DNA of 38,655 bases from Smithellaceae bacterium (lineage in GTDB: Bacteria; Desulfobacterota; Syntrophia; Syntrophales; Smithellaceae). Numbering within the stretch: the stretch's first letter is position 1; each line of letters starts with the position of its first letter. A program made the position numbers and the translations under genes. The stretch covers positions 155,072 to 193,726 of the forward strand of contig JAUYFM010000064.1 of assembly GCA_030690945.1 (NCBI GenBank), given 5' to 3'. The notes beneath the pieces are model-generated. The model had not been told where the DNA came from and searched no databases. It saw only the letters and a program-made list of their open reading frames with translations. This document shows positions 11,754 to 22,208 of the stretch, in pieces.

Positions 11754-12560
11754 TCATCTCTGACTGTTTTCGCGTAAGGCTTTCCATGCCAGAAATGCTT
11801 TTTTAACTGATTCCGCCGCGGTTTCAATCCCTACGTTTTCCGTGTTCACCAGCATATCGTAATGATTTGGATCTTTGATATCTTCATTAAAATACTTCCG
11901 GATAAAAGCAATCTGATCTCCATCGTATTTCTTAACATGCTCCAGTGCTTCTTTTTGCGACATTTTGCGATCGCGCATCACCTTTTCCAGTCGTGTTTCC
12001 AGCGGCGCGATAATCCGCACGCGAAACGCTTTGTCCTTCAGGATAAAACTGCCGCCCCGACCGATAATGATGATATTACCGTGCTCGGCGTTGGTGTGCA
12101 TCACCAGCGACAAATGACGGATGTATTCGTTGGGCCAGATATGACGTGATTCAAAAAAGGAGCTGATCAAACTGTCAAAAAAAGAAATACTCTTCTGATC
12201 AAGCGACTTGATGACCTTGTCACTCATATGGGCGCTTTCGGCAACCTTGTGAATCAGCTCGCTGCCGACGATATTCATCTGCAGTTCGGTAGCCAGAATC
12301 CGGGCGACCCAGCCTCCGCCCGCTCCAGCTTCGCTGGAGAGCGTGATGACGCGCCCCGGCTTCTCGTTCTTTTCTTTCTGCCAGCGTATCACCTGATCTT
12401 CAACCAGCTTGTCGACATCCTTTTCCTTGAGTTTGATATCTCTGGTATAGTCGGGACAATTCACATCAAACAAGGCGTTGCTCTTTATCCGATAACGTTT
12501 CGTACAGTTCTCGCGCCACGCACAGATGACGCAAATTCTTTTATCCGAACCTGTTGACAT
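11754..12560 (-). CDS. Cytidylate kinase-like P-loop protein with N-terminal Cys cluster
   Basis: 268 residues. The second half belongs to the cytidylate-kinase-like P-loop family: nucleotide-binding segment ITLSSEAGAGGGWVAR at about 72-87 (family form S-x-E-x-G-A-G-G), then a central IIIIGRGGSFIL strand-loop and a lid with RLEKVMRDRKMSQKEA. A separate N-terminal part of about 40 residues carries C10, C13, C19 and C35, a likely metal site not found in true Cmk. The substrate is unknown. It begins 23 bp after atpG, so it is probably transcribed with the ATPase. Confidence 0.8.
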   Translation of the reverse strand: MSTGSDKRICVICAWRENCTKRYRIKSNALFDVNCPDYTRDIKLKEKDVDKLVEDQVIRWQKEKNEKPGRVITLSSEAGAGGGWVARILATELQMNIVGSELIHKVAESAHMSDKVIKSLDQKSISFFDSLISSFFESRHIWPNEYIRHLSLVMHTNAEHGNIIIIGRGGSFILKDKAFRVRIIAPLETRLEKVMRDRKMSQKEALEHVKKYDGDQIAFIRKYFNEDIKDPNHYDMLVNTENVGIETAAESVKKAFLAWKALRENSQR

Positions 12561-12583
12561 ACACCAGTCCTCCTTTTAAAACT

Positions 12584-13474
12584 TTATGTTGCTTCTTCCT
12601 GCATCGCCTCGAAACCGGCAACGATGTCGAGAAGTTCCTCGGTAATCGTCATCTGCCGCGTGCGGTGAAACTGCACGTGTAGATCCTGCAACTGCTCTTC
12701 AATATTTTTCTCGGCATTTTGCATGGAAGCCAGACGGCTGGCATTTTCGCTGGCCAGTGACTCGGCAAACGCGCGGTAAAGCGACACGAAAAGATACTCC
12801 CGGATCAGCGAGGAAAAAATCTGATCGCCGTCCATCCGGAAAATCGGCAGGGATTTGGACTCCCATTTTTTCTTGGCGATTTCCTTGAGCCAGTCCCGAT
12901 TGACGGGCAGCAGCTGAACCATGTGAGGATGATAGATTGCCCCGCTTACGTATTTATTATAAAACAACAAAAAATGATCAACGTTATGTTGGAAATGCCA
13001 CTCATCGATGATCATGATGATTTCCTGAACCAACGGTGTGATGCCCGACGTGGAAGCGGGCGTACCCATTAACTCGTGAACCGATTGTCCGGCATCCTCA
13101 ACATAGTCCGCTACGCGGGCGCCGACGGAAAGCACTTTCCGGTTTTCTTTTTTAACGCCGGTCTTTTTGATGTAATCCAGCGTAAAAACGGATATCTGTT
13201 CATTAAGCTGTCCGCACAGTCCCTGATCGGAACCGAAAACAATCACGCCCAGCCGTTTCATGGTGGACGTTTTCCTCTGGAGCATCGCCCCCATACGTTC
13301 CTTAAGCACAATCTGCAAGCCCATTTCAACCGTCCGGTTATAATCGGTGAGCGATTCGACCGCCTTCTGGTATTGCCGGATGCTCACAGCCGCCAGCGCC
13401 TTCATCGTTTTAACAACTGACAGAAGATCACCCGCGCTTTTCATCCTTCTTTTCAGGGACTCAGTTGTTTGCAT
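12584..13474 (-). CDS. atpG: N-ATPase gamma subunit
   Basis: Central stalk of the rotary ATPase, 296 residues. The ATG at 13474 is chosen because the family begins at [20 protein letters not shown]; upstream codons in the same frame lie entirely within atpA. It overlaps the end of atpA by 14 bp. The C-terminus ends in the usual rotor helix ([20 protein letters not shown]...[15 protein letters not shown]). Its place as last ATPase gene, after alpha, is as in known N-ATPase operons. Confidence 0.93.
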   Translation of the reverse strand: MQTTESLKRRMKSAGDLLSVVKTMKALAAVSIRQYQKAVESLTDYNRTVEMGLQIVLKERMGAMLQRKTSTMKRLGVIVFGSDQGLCGQLNEQISVFTLDYIKKTGVKKENRKVLSVGARVADYVEDAGQSVHELMGTPASTSGITPLVQEIIMIIDEWHFQHNVDHFLLFYNKYVSGAIYHPHMVQLLPVNRDWLKEIAKKKWESKSLPIFRMDGDQIFSSLIREYLFVSLYRAFAESLASENASRLASMQNAEKNIEEQLQDLHVQFHRTRQMTITEELLDIVAGFEAMQEEAT

Positions 13475-15029
13475 TAGCTTCCTCAACCTCTTCATAAGGT
13501 GTAATGGCCGGTTTGATTTTATCCATAATGCTGTCGCGATCCGCCATTTCCAGTTTTTTCCCGGCTTCAATCCGGCTGCACAATTCCGGCAGTTGTTCAT
13601 TGACGGTGGCGAGCAGGCGCCCCTCCACTTCACGAATCTTATCCGTCGGGACAAGATCCAGAGCGCCACCGGTTACCGAAAGCAGAGAGGCAATCTGTTC
13701 GGAGGCACGTAGCGGCTTGTACTGACCCTGTTTCAGGATTTCACGGACGCGCCAGCCGCGTTCCAGCGTCCGCCGCGTTGCTTCATCAAGCCTGGTACCG
13801 AAACGGGAGAAGGATTCCAGCTCTTCAAACTGCGAGTAGGACAACCTGAGATCACCCGCCACGGAACGATAAGCCGGCAACTGCGTTTTTCCGCCCACGC
13901 GGGAGACGGATTTACCGACATCGACCGCCGGCAGAATGCCCTTGCTGAAAAGAACCGGCGAGAGATAAATCTGCCCGTCCGTAATGGAAATCAGATTGGT
14001 CGGAATGTAAGACGACATGTCCTGCGCTTCCGTTTCGGTAATCGGCAATGACGTCAACGACCCGCCGCCCAGTTCCGGTTTCATATGCGTGGAGCGCTCC
14101 AGTAAACGGGAGTGGATATAAAAAATATCACCGGGAAAAGCTTCACGTCCGGGAGGCCGCCGCAAAAGCAGCGACACTTCACGGTAGGCCCGTGCGTGTG
14201 CTGTCAGATCATCATAGATAATCAAAACGTCCCGGCCCTGCTCTACAAAATACTCCCCCATGCTTGTGGCCGCGTACGGCGCGATAAACTGCAAGCCCGG
14301 CGTGTCTTCTCCGGTGGCCACCACCACGATACATGATCCCATCACGCCGTGATCCCGCAAATCGGCAATCACCTTGGCCACATCAGCGCTTTTTTTGCCG
14401 ACAGCACAGTAGATGGAGATAATGCCTGTTTCTTTTTGATTGATAATGGTATCGATCGCAATGGCCGTTTTGCCGGTCATTCTGTCGCCCAAGATTAATT
14501 CGCGCTGGCCGCGCCCGACGGGAATGAGCGCATCGATCACCTTGATACCCGTCTGCAGCGGAACGACAACCGGAGCGCGGTCCATAACCGCCGGCGCGGG
14601 TCTTTCCACCGGCAGACGCATCACGGTATTGACTTCCCCCAAACCGTCGAGCGGTCTTCCGAGGGGATCGACCACCCTTCCTAAAAGTCCGTCTCCCACC
14701 GGTACATCGAGCACGCGCTTGGTGCGCTGCACCTCTGTCCCTACTTGCAGATGTTCACTGGGGTCCAGAAGAACAACACCTATTTCCTTGGGATCGATAT
14801 TGAAAACAAGTCCCATATAATTCCCGGCAAACCGGACCAGTTCCTCCGCCTGGATATGCGGCAAACCGCTGACTCGGGCAATATCGCGTCCGACAAATTC
14901 CACTGTGCCTACTTCATATTGCCGCAGTTCAGGATTCTGCCCGTCCAGGACCTTATCCATGGTATCGAACGTGTCGTCCAGAAAAGTCTTTAATTCCTGA
15001 TTTTCTACTTTACCAACCTCTGAATTCAT
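13461..15029 (-). CDS. atpA: N-ATPase alpha subunit
   Basis: Non-catalytic nucleotide-binding subunit of F1, 522 residues. P-loop GDRMTGKT at residues 181-188 (common form GDRQTGKT), then [15 protein letters not shown] and the [20 protein letters not shown] segment diagnostic for alpha. GGAGG precedes the ATG. It lies after atpF with no delta gene between them, unlike standard F-ATPase operons (b-delta-alpha-gamma-beta-epsilon). The 86-bp gap to atpF has no gene. Confidence 0.96.
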   Translation of the reverse strand: MNSEVGKVENQELKTFLDDTFDTMDKVLDGQNPELRQYEVGTVEFVGRDIARVSGLPHIQAEELVRFAGNYMGLVFNIDPKEIGVVLLDPSEHLQVGTEVQRTKRVLDVPVGDGLLGRVVDPLGRPLDGLGEVNTVMRLPVERPAPAVMDRAPVVVPLQTGIKVIDALIPVGRGQRELILGDRMTGKTAIAIDTIINQKETGIISIYCAVGKKSADVAKVIADLRDHGVMGSCIVVVATGEDTPGLQFIAPYAATSMGEYFVEQGRDVLIIYDDLTAHARAYREVSLLLRRPPGREAFPGDIFYIHSRLLERSTHMKPELGGGSLTSLPITETEAQDMSSYIPTNLISITDGQIYLSPVLFSKGILPAVDVGKSVSRVGGKTQLPAYRSVAGDLRLSYSQFEELESFSRFGTRLDEATRRTLERGWRVREILKQGQYKPLRASEQIASLLSVTGGALDLVPTDKIREVEGRLLATVNEQLPELCSRIEAGKKLEMADRDSIMDKIKPAITPYEEVEEANANN

Positions 15030-15115
15030 TCTAAGCCTCCTGACATCTTTGCCGTCTTTTTTCCATCCGCCCAGCCCCTCTGCGCTTCACGAGATACGCT
15101 TCACGCTTCACGTTT

Positions 15116-15886
15116 TTACGCCGCATGCGCCTCTTTCTGGAGCGTTTCGGTCAGACTTTCCACAAGGGTCTCCAGATACTCGTTGAGACTCCAGGCAACT
15201 TTATGCCCGTTAACCCGCAATTCGATACCCGACACAATATCCGGCTGCTGCATATACCGTATGGTAAAGCCATTGGTGATCTGCTTCTTGAGGGCCTCCT
15301 CGATTTGTGCCTGCCTCGGTTCGGAAATGCCGAAGGCGCTCTGGATAACGATTTTATTGCCTCCGCCACTGATCGCCTTTCGAATCTGAATACTTTTTTC
15401 CTCATCAAGGGCTTTGACGCGACGGATAAATTCATCCACTATCCGCTCTTCGAGTTCCACATCCGCCAGATCAGCAAGTGCCTTGCGCGCCGTGGCATAT
15501 AGTTGTTTGGCCGCACGCTGGCGCAAATCATAGAAGAAAGCATCGTGTTCGCGAACCAGCATATCCTGCCAGCGCGCTTTTACCGCATCGACTTCTTCCC
15601 GCACTTTATCCATCAGCTCTTTGCGCTTGGCATCGGCGGCCATCGTTGCCTCGTTGAGCATGACCTCTTTCTTATCATTGAGCATCTGGTTACGTTTTTC
15701 GTAAAGCTCGGCTGCCTCGTTGGCCTTAACTTTCAGCTCTTCAGCCTCCGCAAAGCGCGCCACTATTTTTGCTTCACGGTCATCCATAGCCTTGAGTATC
15801 CGCCCGTAAAGAAAGCGTTTCAACAAGTACATGAGCAGGAGGAAATTAAAGATTTGCGCTAAAAAAACAAACCAGTCGATATGCAT
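15116..15886 (-). CDS. atpF: N-ATPase b subunit with delta-like C-terminus
   Basis: Peripheral stalk protein, 256 residues, much longer than the ~156-residue E. coli b. The N-terminal membrane helix (DWFVFLAQIFNFLLLMYLL) is followed by a long charged coiled coil to about residue 150. The C-terminal part (about 175-250) ends IVSGIELRVNGHKVAWSLNE, which resembles the last segment of the delta subunit. Since no delta gene exists in the operon, this domain probably does delta's job of holding alpha. That is inference from motif similarity and operon content. Confidence 0.92.
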   Translation of the reverse strand: MHIDWFVFLAQIFNFLLLMYLLKRFLYGRILKAMDDREAKIVARFAEAEELKVKANEAAELYEKRNQMLNDKKEVMLNEATMAADAKRKELMDKVREEVDAVKARWQDMLVREHDAFFYDLRQRAAKQLYATARKALADLADVELEERIVDEFIRRVKALDEEKSIQIRKAISGGGNKIVIQSAFGISEPRQAQIEEALKKQITNGFTIRYMQQPDIVSGIELRVNGHKVAWSLNEYLETLVESLTETLQKEAHAA

Positions 15887-15898
15887 GGATCATCCCCC

Positions 15899-16165
15899 TC
15901 ACTTTATAATGAAACCCCAGAAAGGATTAGCGAAAATCAGGATCATGGAAATAACGAAACAGTAAATGGCGATGGATTCGATCATAGCCAATCCCACAAA
16001 AAGTGTTCTTGTTAAAGAATTTCTCTCATCCGGCTGCTGGGCGATCGCGGCCAGCGCCTGAGAGATTGCCTGTCCCATACCCAGACCGGGACCAAGTGAA
16101 CCAATTGCCATTGCCAAAGCCGCACCGAAAATCGATGCCATCGCTACGATACTGATGCTGTCCAT
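15899..16165 (-). CDS. atpE: N-ATPase c subunit (rotor ring)
   Basis: 88 residues, two membrane helices. The ion-binding helix reads AMIESIAIY with E63, S64 and Y68, the positions of the Na+ ligands E65, S66 and Y70 of the Ilyobacter c subunit. In helix 1 the aligned stretch is GPGLGMGQA, putting M30 where Ilyobacter has the ligand Q32; a Gln follows two residues later. Ion choice is therefore uncertain. Strong GGAGG before the ATG. It lies between atpB and atpF as expected. Confidence 0.95.
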   Translation of the reverse strand: MDSISIVAMASIFGAALAMAIGSLGPGLGMGQAISQALAAIAQQPDERNSLTRTLFVGLAMIESIAIYCFVISMILIFANPFWGFIIK

Positions 16166-16192
16166 AAATACTCCTCCTTTATAAAATTGTTT

Positions 16193-16921
16193 TTAAGCGC
16201 TAACGCCTTCTTTCTTTGTCTCCGTATGATGAACTTCGTCTTCAGCGGAAAGCGCTGAAGCGATATAGACCATGGAAAGGATCGCAAAAATATAAGCCTG
16301 GATCACCCCGATGAGCAGTCCCAGAATCTGCATAACGACCGGGAACAAAAAAGGTGTAACCGCCAGCAGGATGCCCACGACCTTTTCGTGACTCATAATG
16401 TTGCCAAAAAGACGAACGGTGAGCGCCAGCGTTCTGGATAATTCCCCCATGACATGGAAAGGGAAAAAGATGAAATTAGGCTGAAAATATTCCCTCACAT
16501 AATGAAAAAGACCATTGCGCGATATGCCGTAGAAGGGAACGGCGATAAAGACACAAGTAGCCAGCGCCGCGGTGGTCGTCATGGACGACGTCGGCGCGAC
16601 AAACCCCGGAACAACCACCAGGACATTGGACACACAGATAAACAGAAAGAGGGTACCGACCAGGGGAATATATTTATCCGCCCCCTTTTTTGTCATCTCG
16701 CTGATTTCACCCCGGATGATGGAAATAATCACTTCCAGAAAATGCTGCCAGCGCGACACATTCGTTGCCGACGACAGGTTGCGCGTGATGAACCAGGAAC
16801 CGACGACCAGAATGGCCATCACCAGCCAGGTATAGAGGATGGTCGCATTGAGCACGATGAAGTTCCAGCTCCAGATGATCACCTGATCGGGACTAATTTG
16901 ATTGAGGGATACAATCTCCAT
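16193..16921 (-). CDS. atpB: N-ATPase a subunit
   Basis: Stator channel protein of Fo, 242 residues with five or six membrane helices. The essential Arg is R170 in LTVRLFGN, and E160 lies in the same helix. I chose the ATG at 16921 because AAGGAG lies five bases upstream; the earlier in-frame ATG at 16942 has no such site. The C-terminal tail is charged and His-containing (DEVHHTETKKEG). It is 22 bp downstream of atpR. Confidence 0.94.
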   Translation of the reverse strand: MEIVSLNQISPDQVIIWSWNFIVLNATILYTWLVMAILVVGSWFITRNLSSATNVSRWQHFLEVIISIIRGEISEMTKKGADKYIPLVGTLFLFICVSNVLVVVPGFVAPTSSMTTTAALATCVFIAVPFYGISRNGLFHYVREYFQPNFIFFPFHVMGELSRTLALTVRLFGNIMSHEKVVGILLAVTPFLFPVVMQILGLLIGVIQAYIFAILSMVYIASALSAEDEVHHTETKKEGVSA

Positions 16922-16963
16922 ATCGACTCCTTGATCGGCCATAAATGATCTGCCGAACTTCTT

Positions 16964-17260
16964 TTAATGAACCACTTCCATCGTCTTTTGAGGACCCAGG
17001 CGGTATGTCAATATTTTTCTGATCACAATAAAACCCAGCATGGCCACAGCCAGTCGCTCCCAATGGCCTCCCATGACAAAGTAAAATCCTGCCGTCAGCA
17101 CAGCCATGCGCAGGACAAGACTCCCCAGCATCAGACGCACGGGACTTTCCGTTGCAGGCAGGCGGCGCACGGTCTGCCACAGGGCGATGAAGTAAAATGC
17201 ACCGAGGACAGTCCCTGCGGCAAAAGCCGCCATTAGAATCATCATCATGGTCAGTGTCAT
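16964..17260 (-). CDS. atpR: N-ATPase subunit AtpR
   Basis: Small three-helix membrane protein specific to N-type ATPase operons, 98 residues. It carries the AtpR pattern with an Arg inside a membrane helix (LGSLVLRMAVLTAGFYFVM), proposed in the literature to contact c-ring carboxylates. The ATG at 17260 has GAGG upstream; a TTG at 17275 is the longer alternative but would overlap atpQ. Its presence is the main evidence that this is an N-ATPase. Confidence 0.88.
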   Translation of the reverse strand: MTLTMMMILMAAFAAGTVLGAFYFIALWQTVRRLPATESPVRLMLGSLVLRMAVLTAGFYFVMGGHWERLAVAMLGFIVIRKILTYRLGPQKTMEVVH

Positions 17261-17261
17261 C

Positions 17262-17594
17262 CTATTCTTCCTCAATAATTCTGCTGCGTACTTTTCTCAC
17301 CCAATAGGCCGCATTGATGCAGCCTATCACAACACCGATAATCAGGAACATCAGCGCCCAGGAATACTGGGTCGGCCATGTGCGGTCAATCCAGAGCCCC
17401 AGCGCAACGCCGATGAGCGTGGGAATGGCGACGGCCCAGCCGACAATGCCCATCATGCCCAGACCAAACCAGACGGTTTCGTCTTTATGACGCAATCCCT
17501 TCGAGCGCAGCGCTTCTTTTTTGGCAACCTGCTCAGTGAAATGATCGGCCATCTTCCGGCGGCGCGAGTTTGCTGTTCTTTTTATTTCAACCAT
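17262..17594 (-). CDS. atpQ: N-ATPase subunit AtpQ (AtpI-like)
   Basis: 110-residue protein with a basic N-terminus and two membrane helices (about 43-66 and 79-97), matching the AtpI-like small subunit called AtpQ in N-ATPase operons. GAGGATC precedes the ATG. The stop is two bases before the atpR start. Probably helps c-ring assembly, as suggested for AtpI; that is family knowledge, not visible in the sequence. Confidence 0.85.
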   Translation of the reverse strand: MVEIKRTANSRRRKMADHFTEQVAKKEALRSKGLRHKDETVWFGLGMMGIVGWAVAIPTLIGVALGLWIDRTWPTQYSWALMFLIIGVVIGCINAAYWVRKVRSRIIEEE

Positions 17595-17626
17595 ACTTGA
17601 TCCTCTACATTACTAGCTTTATGGTT

Positions 17627-17688
17627 AACGCGGCGCGTTCGGGGATAACCTAACCACCTGAAGGTGGCGCGAGGTCACTCGACGCGCC
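17627..17688. repeat. Hairpin cluster between atpC and atpQ
   Basis: Three palindromes in the only long gap of the first part of the operon: AACGCG-g-CGCGTT (17627-17639), CCACCT-ga-AGGTGG (17654-17667) and GGCGCG...CGCGCC (17666-17671 with 17683-17688). They could form mRNA hairpins that adjust the ratio of F1 to membrane subunits, or be a repeat insertion. Confidence 0.5.
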
Positions 17689-19447
<1,759 letters not shown>

Positions 19448-19544
19448 TCATTCACCTCGTTTTATTTTTTCATGGGAGGATTTCCCATTAATGAAACATA
19501 TTCTTCTTTCTTTATTACAACCATTCAAAGAAGCGGACAGCCTC

Positions 19545-19648
19545 TTTAATCCCGCCGTTGCGGGACGAGCGTCAAGTCTCCGCAGCGAGCTCGCGATATA
19601 ATGACATTCATTTCATACCTCGACAGCGAGCTCGCGAGGTGGTTGATT
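19545..19648 (+). repeat. Copy A of a ~102-bp structured repeat
   Basis: Begins TTTAATCCCGC and ends GAGGTGGTTGATT. It has a short hairpin (CCCGC/GCGGG, loop CGTT), then a longer imperfect hairpin around ATATAATGA/TCATTTCATA. Inverted partner of copy B, with the GGTTGATT ends facing inward. Confidence 0.85.
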
Positions 19649-19728
19649 GTTTTGTTATAGTAGCAACAGCCATGCCAATTGCTTTTTTTTGACACAAACC
19701 ACCGTTATCATTGGAATGACTTAATCGG

Positions 19729-19878
19729 ATGAAGAAATACAACAGACAACAAAACGACACTGATGTCATAGACGAAGATGGCCCGCATTGTGCGCAACTC
19801 GCCAAATGCATACAGCGGTGGGCAGAGAAGACGGCGACGCTTTTGTCACAAGGGCATGACCGAAATGTCACTTCTTAA
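19729..19878 (+). CDS. Possible 49-residue ORF inside the first repeat pair
   Basis: Only plus-strand reading frame of note between copies A and B. The product is hydrophilic (starts MKKYNRQQNDTDVIDEDGPH, with two Cys at about 21 and 27). There is no good ribosome site and I do not recognise it. It may be chance. Confidence 0.25.
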   Translation: MKKYNRQQNDTDVIDEDGPHCAQLAKCIQRWAEKTATLLSQGHDRNVTS

Positions 19879-19952
19879 GGAAGGGATAAAAGCACACTTT
19901 GACCTTATGACGTAGATGATATATAAATAGAAGAACATCTTCTTGTGAATTT

Positions 19953-20055
19953 AATCAACCACCTCGCGAGCTCGCTGTCGAAGTATGAAATGAACGTCAT
20001 TATATCGCGAGCTCGCTACGGAGAATGAACGCTCGTCCCGCTTAAGCGGGATTCA
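19953..20055 (-). repeat. Copy B of the ~102-bp structured repeat
   Basis: Inverse of copy A with about 90 percent identity by eye. The outer hairpin is CCCGCTTAAGCGGG, a perfect palindrome. It ends about 50 bp before prmC. Confidence 0.85.
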
Positions 20056-20104
20056 ACAAGTTTTCTAAGGAAAATGACTTAGCAACGAAAGAAAACGGAC
20101 CCCC

Positions 20105-20956
20105 ATGACGATTCGCGACATTATTTCCGAGACAATTATTAAACTGGAAGCCGTGGGGATTCCCTCGGCCAGACTGGACGCGGAAGTTCTGTTGGCTTTT
20201 TGTCTAAACTGCGAGCGGTTGGAATTTATCAAGAATCCCGACAGACCACTAAGCAACGCTCAAATGACGGCCTTCCAAAAACTTCTCGACAGACGATTGC
20301 GCTTCGAGCCGGTCGCCTACATCACCGGACGCAAGGCCTTCTGGTCTTTCACACTGGACGTCAATTATAACGTACTGATTCCCCGGCCCGATACGGAAGT
20401 GATCGTCGAAGAAGCACTCGCCGTCTGCCGGACTCAGGCTTTTAACCAGCCACGTATTTTGGATATCGGTACGGGCAGCGGTGCGATTGCACTGGCCTTG
20501 GCAAAAGAAATTCCCGAGGCACAAATCACGGCCACCGACATTTCAGCAGCGGCGCTGCATCTGGCCCAAAAAAATGCTCGCGCTCTGGAACTGCAAAATT
20601 CGATTACCTTCCTTCAGAGTGATTTATTCGAACAGGTCCATGGCGAATTTAATATGATCGTTTCCAATCCACCCTATATCGGCGCCGAGGAATATGAGAC
20701 GCTCGCCGCCGGCGTTAAAGATTATGAGCCACGCGAGGCGCTCCTGTCCGGACAAACAGGTCTGGAATTTTACGAAAAATTAATATATCAGGCACATAGC
20801 CACCTTACAGAAAATGGCTGGCTTTTGCTCGAGATCGGCGCTAAACAGGGCGAAAGTGTGCGCGCCATCATGGCAAATGCCGGTTTTTATGATCGTATTG
20901 ATATGCGCGCTGATTACGCGGGACTTTCGCGCGTAATCAAAGGAAGGAGAAAATAA
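20105..20956 (+). CDS. prmC: Release factor glutamine methyltransferase
   Basis: Methylates the GGQ glutamine of peptide chain release factors using SAM. 283 residues. SAM loop DIGTGSG at 120-126 and the substrate motif NPPY at 188-191, plus the N-terminal helical domain with LDAEVLL and the YITGRKAFW motif. It is followed directly by murA (TAA then GTG). In many related genomes prfA precedes prmC; here it does not, and the repeat cassette lies at that spot. Confidence 0.94.
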   Translation: MTIRDIISETIIKLEAVGIPSARLDAEVLLAFCLNCERLEFIKNPDRPLSNAQMTAFQKLLDRRLRFEPVAYITGRKAFWSFTLDVNYNVLIPRPDTEVIVEEALAVCRTQAFNQPRILDIGTGSGAIALALAKEIPEAQITATDISAAALHLAQKNARALELQNSITFLQSDLFEQVHGEFNMIVSNPPYIGAEEYETLAAGVKDYEPREALLSGQTGLEFYEKLIYQAHSHLTENGWLLLEIGAKQGESVRAIMANAGFYDRIDMRADYAGLSRVIKGRRK

Positions 20957-22207
20957 GTGGATAAAATAGTCGTTCACGGCGGTAAGCCGCTCCATGGAGA
21001 TGTTCAGATCAGCGGCGCGAAAAACGCCGCACTGCCGGTTCTGACGGCGGCGCTGCTGACGGAAGGAACGTGTACGTTTCATAATATTCCCGATCTGGTC
21101 GATATCAAAACCACCTATAAGCTTTTAAGAAATATGGGTGTGGAAATTGAAGGCGACAGCACCGTGCAAATCAGCGCTGATAAAATAATAAACAGCGTCG
21201 CCCCCTATGATCTCGTCAAAACGATGCGCGCCTCCATATTGGTTCTGGGTCCGCTTGTGGCGCGCATGGGCAAGGCCCGAGTGTCCCTGCCGGGCGGTTG
21301 CGCCATCGGCGCAAGGCCGGTCAACCTGCACATTAAAGCGCTCCAGGATATGGGCGCTTCCGTGGAATTGCGCGGCGGTTATATCGAAGCGACGGCGGAT
21401 AGACTCAAAGGCGCCAATATTTATTTTGATCTGCCGACGGTCACCGGCACGGAAAACATCATGATGGCGGCCACACTTGCGGAAGGCACTACGGTGCTCA
21501 ACAATGCCGCGCGGGAACCGGAAATCATCAACCTGGCGGATGTTCTTAAAGGTATGGGCGCCAAAATCAACGGCGCGGGAACGGATGTCATCACGATCAC
21601 CGGCGTAACATCGCTTACAGGGACTGAAGCGTCCATTATTCCTGATCGCATCGAAGCCGGCACGTTTATGATCGCCGCCGGAATGACGCAGGGTGACATC
21701 AATGTGTTAGGCTGCAATCCCCAGCATCTGGAAGCTCTGATCAACAAATTGCGCGACACCGGTATGAAAATCACACCCATTGACGGAGGACTGAAAGTCG
21801 CCGCCGGTCGTAAAATCCATAGTGTTGATGTGAAAACCCTTCCCCACCCAGGCTTTCCCACGGATTTGCAGGCACAGATCATGGCTTACATGTCCATTGG
21901 CAGCGGCCTTTCCGTGATTACGGAAACCGTTTTTGAAAACCGGTTTATGCATGTGAGCGAACTCATGCGCATGGGCGCGGACATCACAATTCAGGGCGGC
22001 AGCGCCATTGTCCGGGGCGTACCGGCGCTCTATGGCGCGCAAACCATGGCCACGGATTTGCGGGCTTCCGCCTCACTGATTCTGGCGGCGCTGGTGGCCG
22101 AGGGCACCACGGAAATTTCGAGGGTTTATCATATTGACCGCGGTTATGAGAATATTGAAAAGAAATTCTCCGCGCTGGGTGCGGACATACAAAGGATGAA
22201 ACAATAA
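20957..22207 (+). CDS. murA: UDP-N-acetylglucosamine 1-carboxyvinyltransferase
   Basis: First committed step of peptidoglycan synthesis: adds enolpyruvate to UDP-GlcNAc. 416 residues. K22-N23 (SGAKNAALP) and the catalytic Cys C115 in [14 protein letters not shown] are present, so it should be fosfomycin-sensitive by family rule. The start is GTG abutting the prmC stop with GGAGAAA upstream. hisD follows after one base. Confidence 0.96.
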   Translation: MDKIVVHGGKPLHGDVQISGAKNAALPVLTAALLTEGTCTFHNIPDLVDIKTTYKLLRNMGVEIEGDSTVQISADKIINSVAPYDLVKTMRASILVLGPLVARMGKARVSLPGGCAIGARPVNLHIKALQDMGASVELRGGYIEATADRLKGANIYFDLPTVTGTENIMMAATLAEGTTVLNNAAREPEIINLADVLKGMGAKINGAGTDVITITGVTSLTGTEASIIPDRIEAGTFMIAAGMTQGDINVLGCNPQHLEALINKLRDTGMKITPIDGGLKVAAGRKIHSVDVKTLPHPGFPTDLQAQIMAYMSIGSGLSVITETVFENRFMHVSELMRMGADITIQGGSAIVRGVPALYGAQTMATDLRASASLILAALVAEGTTEISRVYHIDRGYENIEKKFSALGADIQRMKQ

Positions 22208-22208
22208 G

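Noticed and set aside
13474-13669. Extended gamma subunit start within atpA
   Set aside because: The extra 65 residues are out-of-frame atpA sequence with no gamma similarity; the family start is at 13474.
19608-19871. 87-residue minus-strand ORF in the first repeat block
   Set aside because: It runs into the repeat copy, has an unlikely composition rich in Cys and Ser, and lacks a ribosome site.
19545-20055. CRISPR array
   Set aside because: The repeats are two inverted ~102-bp copies, not regularly spaced short direct repeats, and no cas gene is present.
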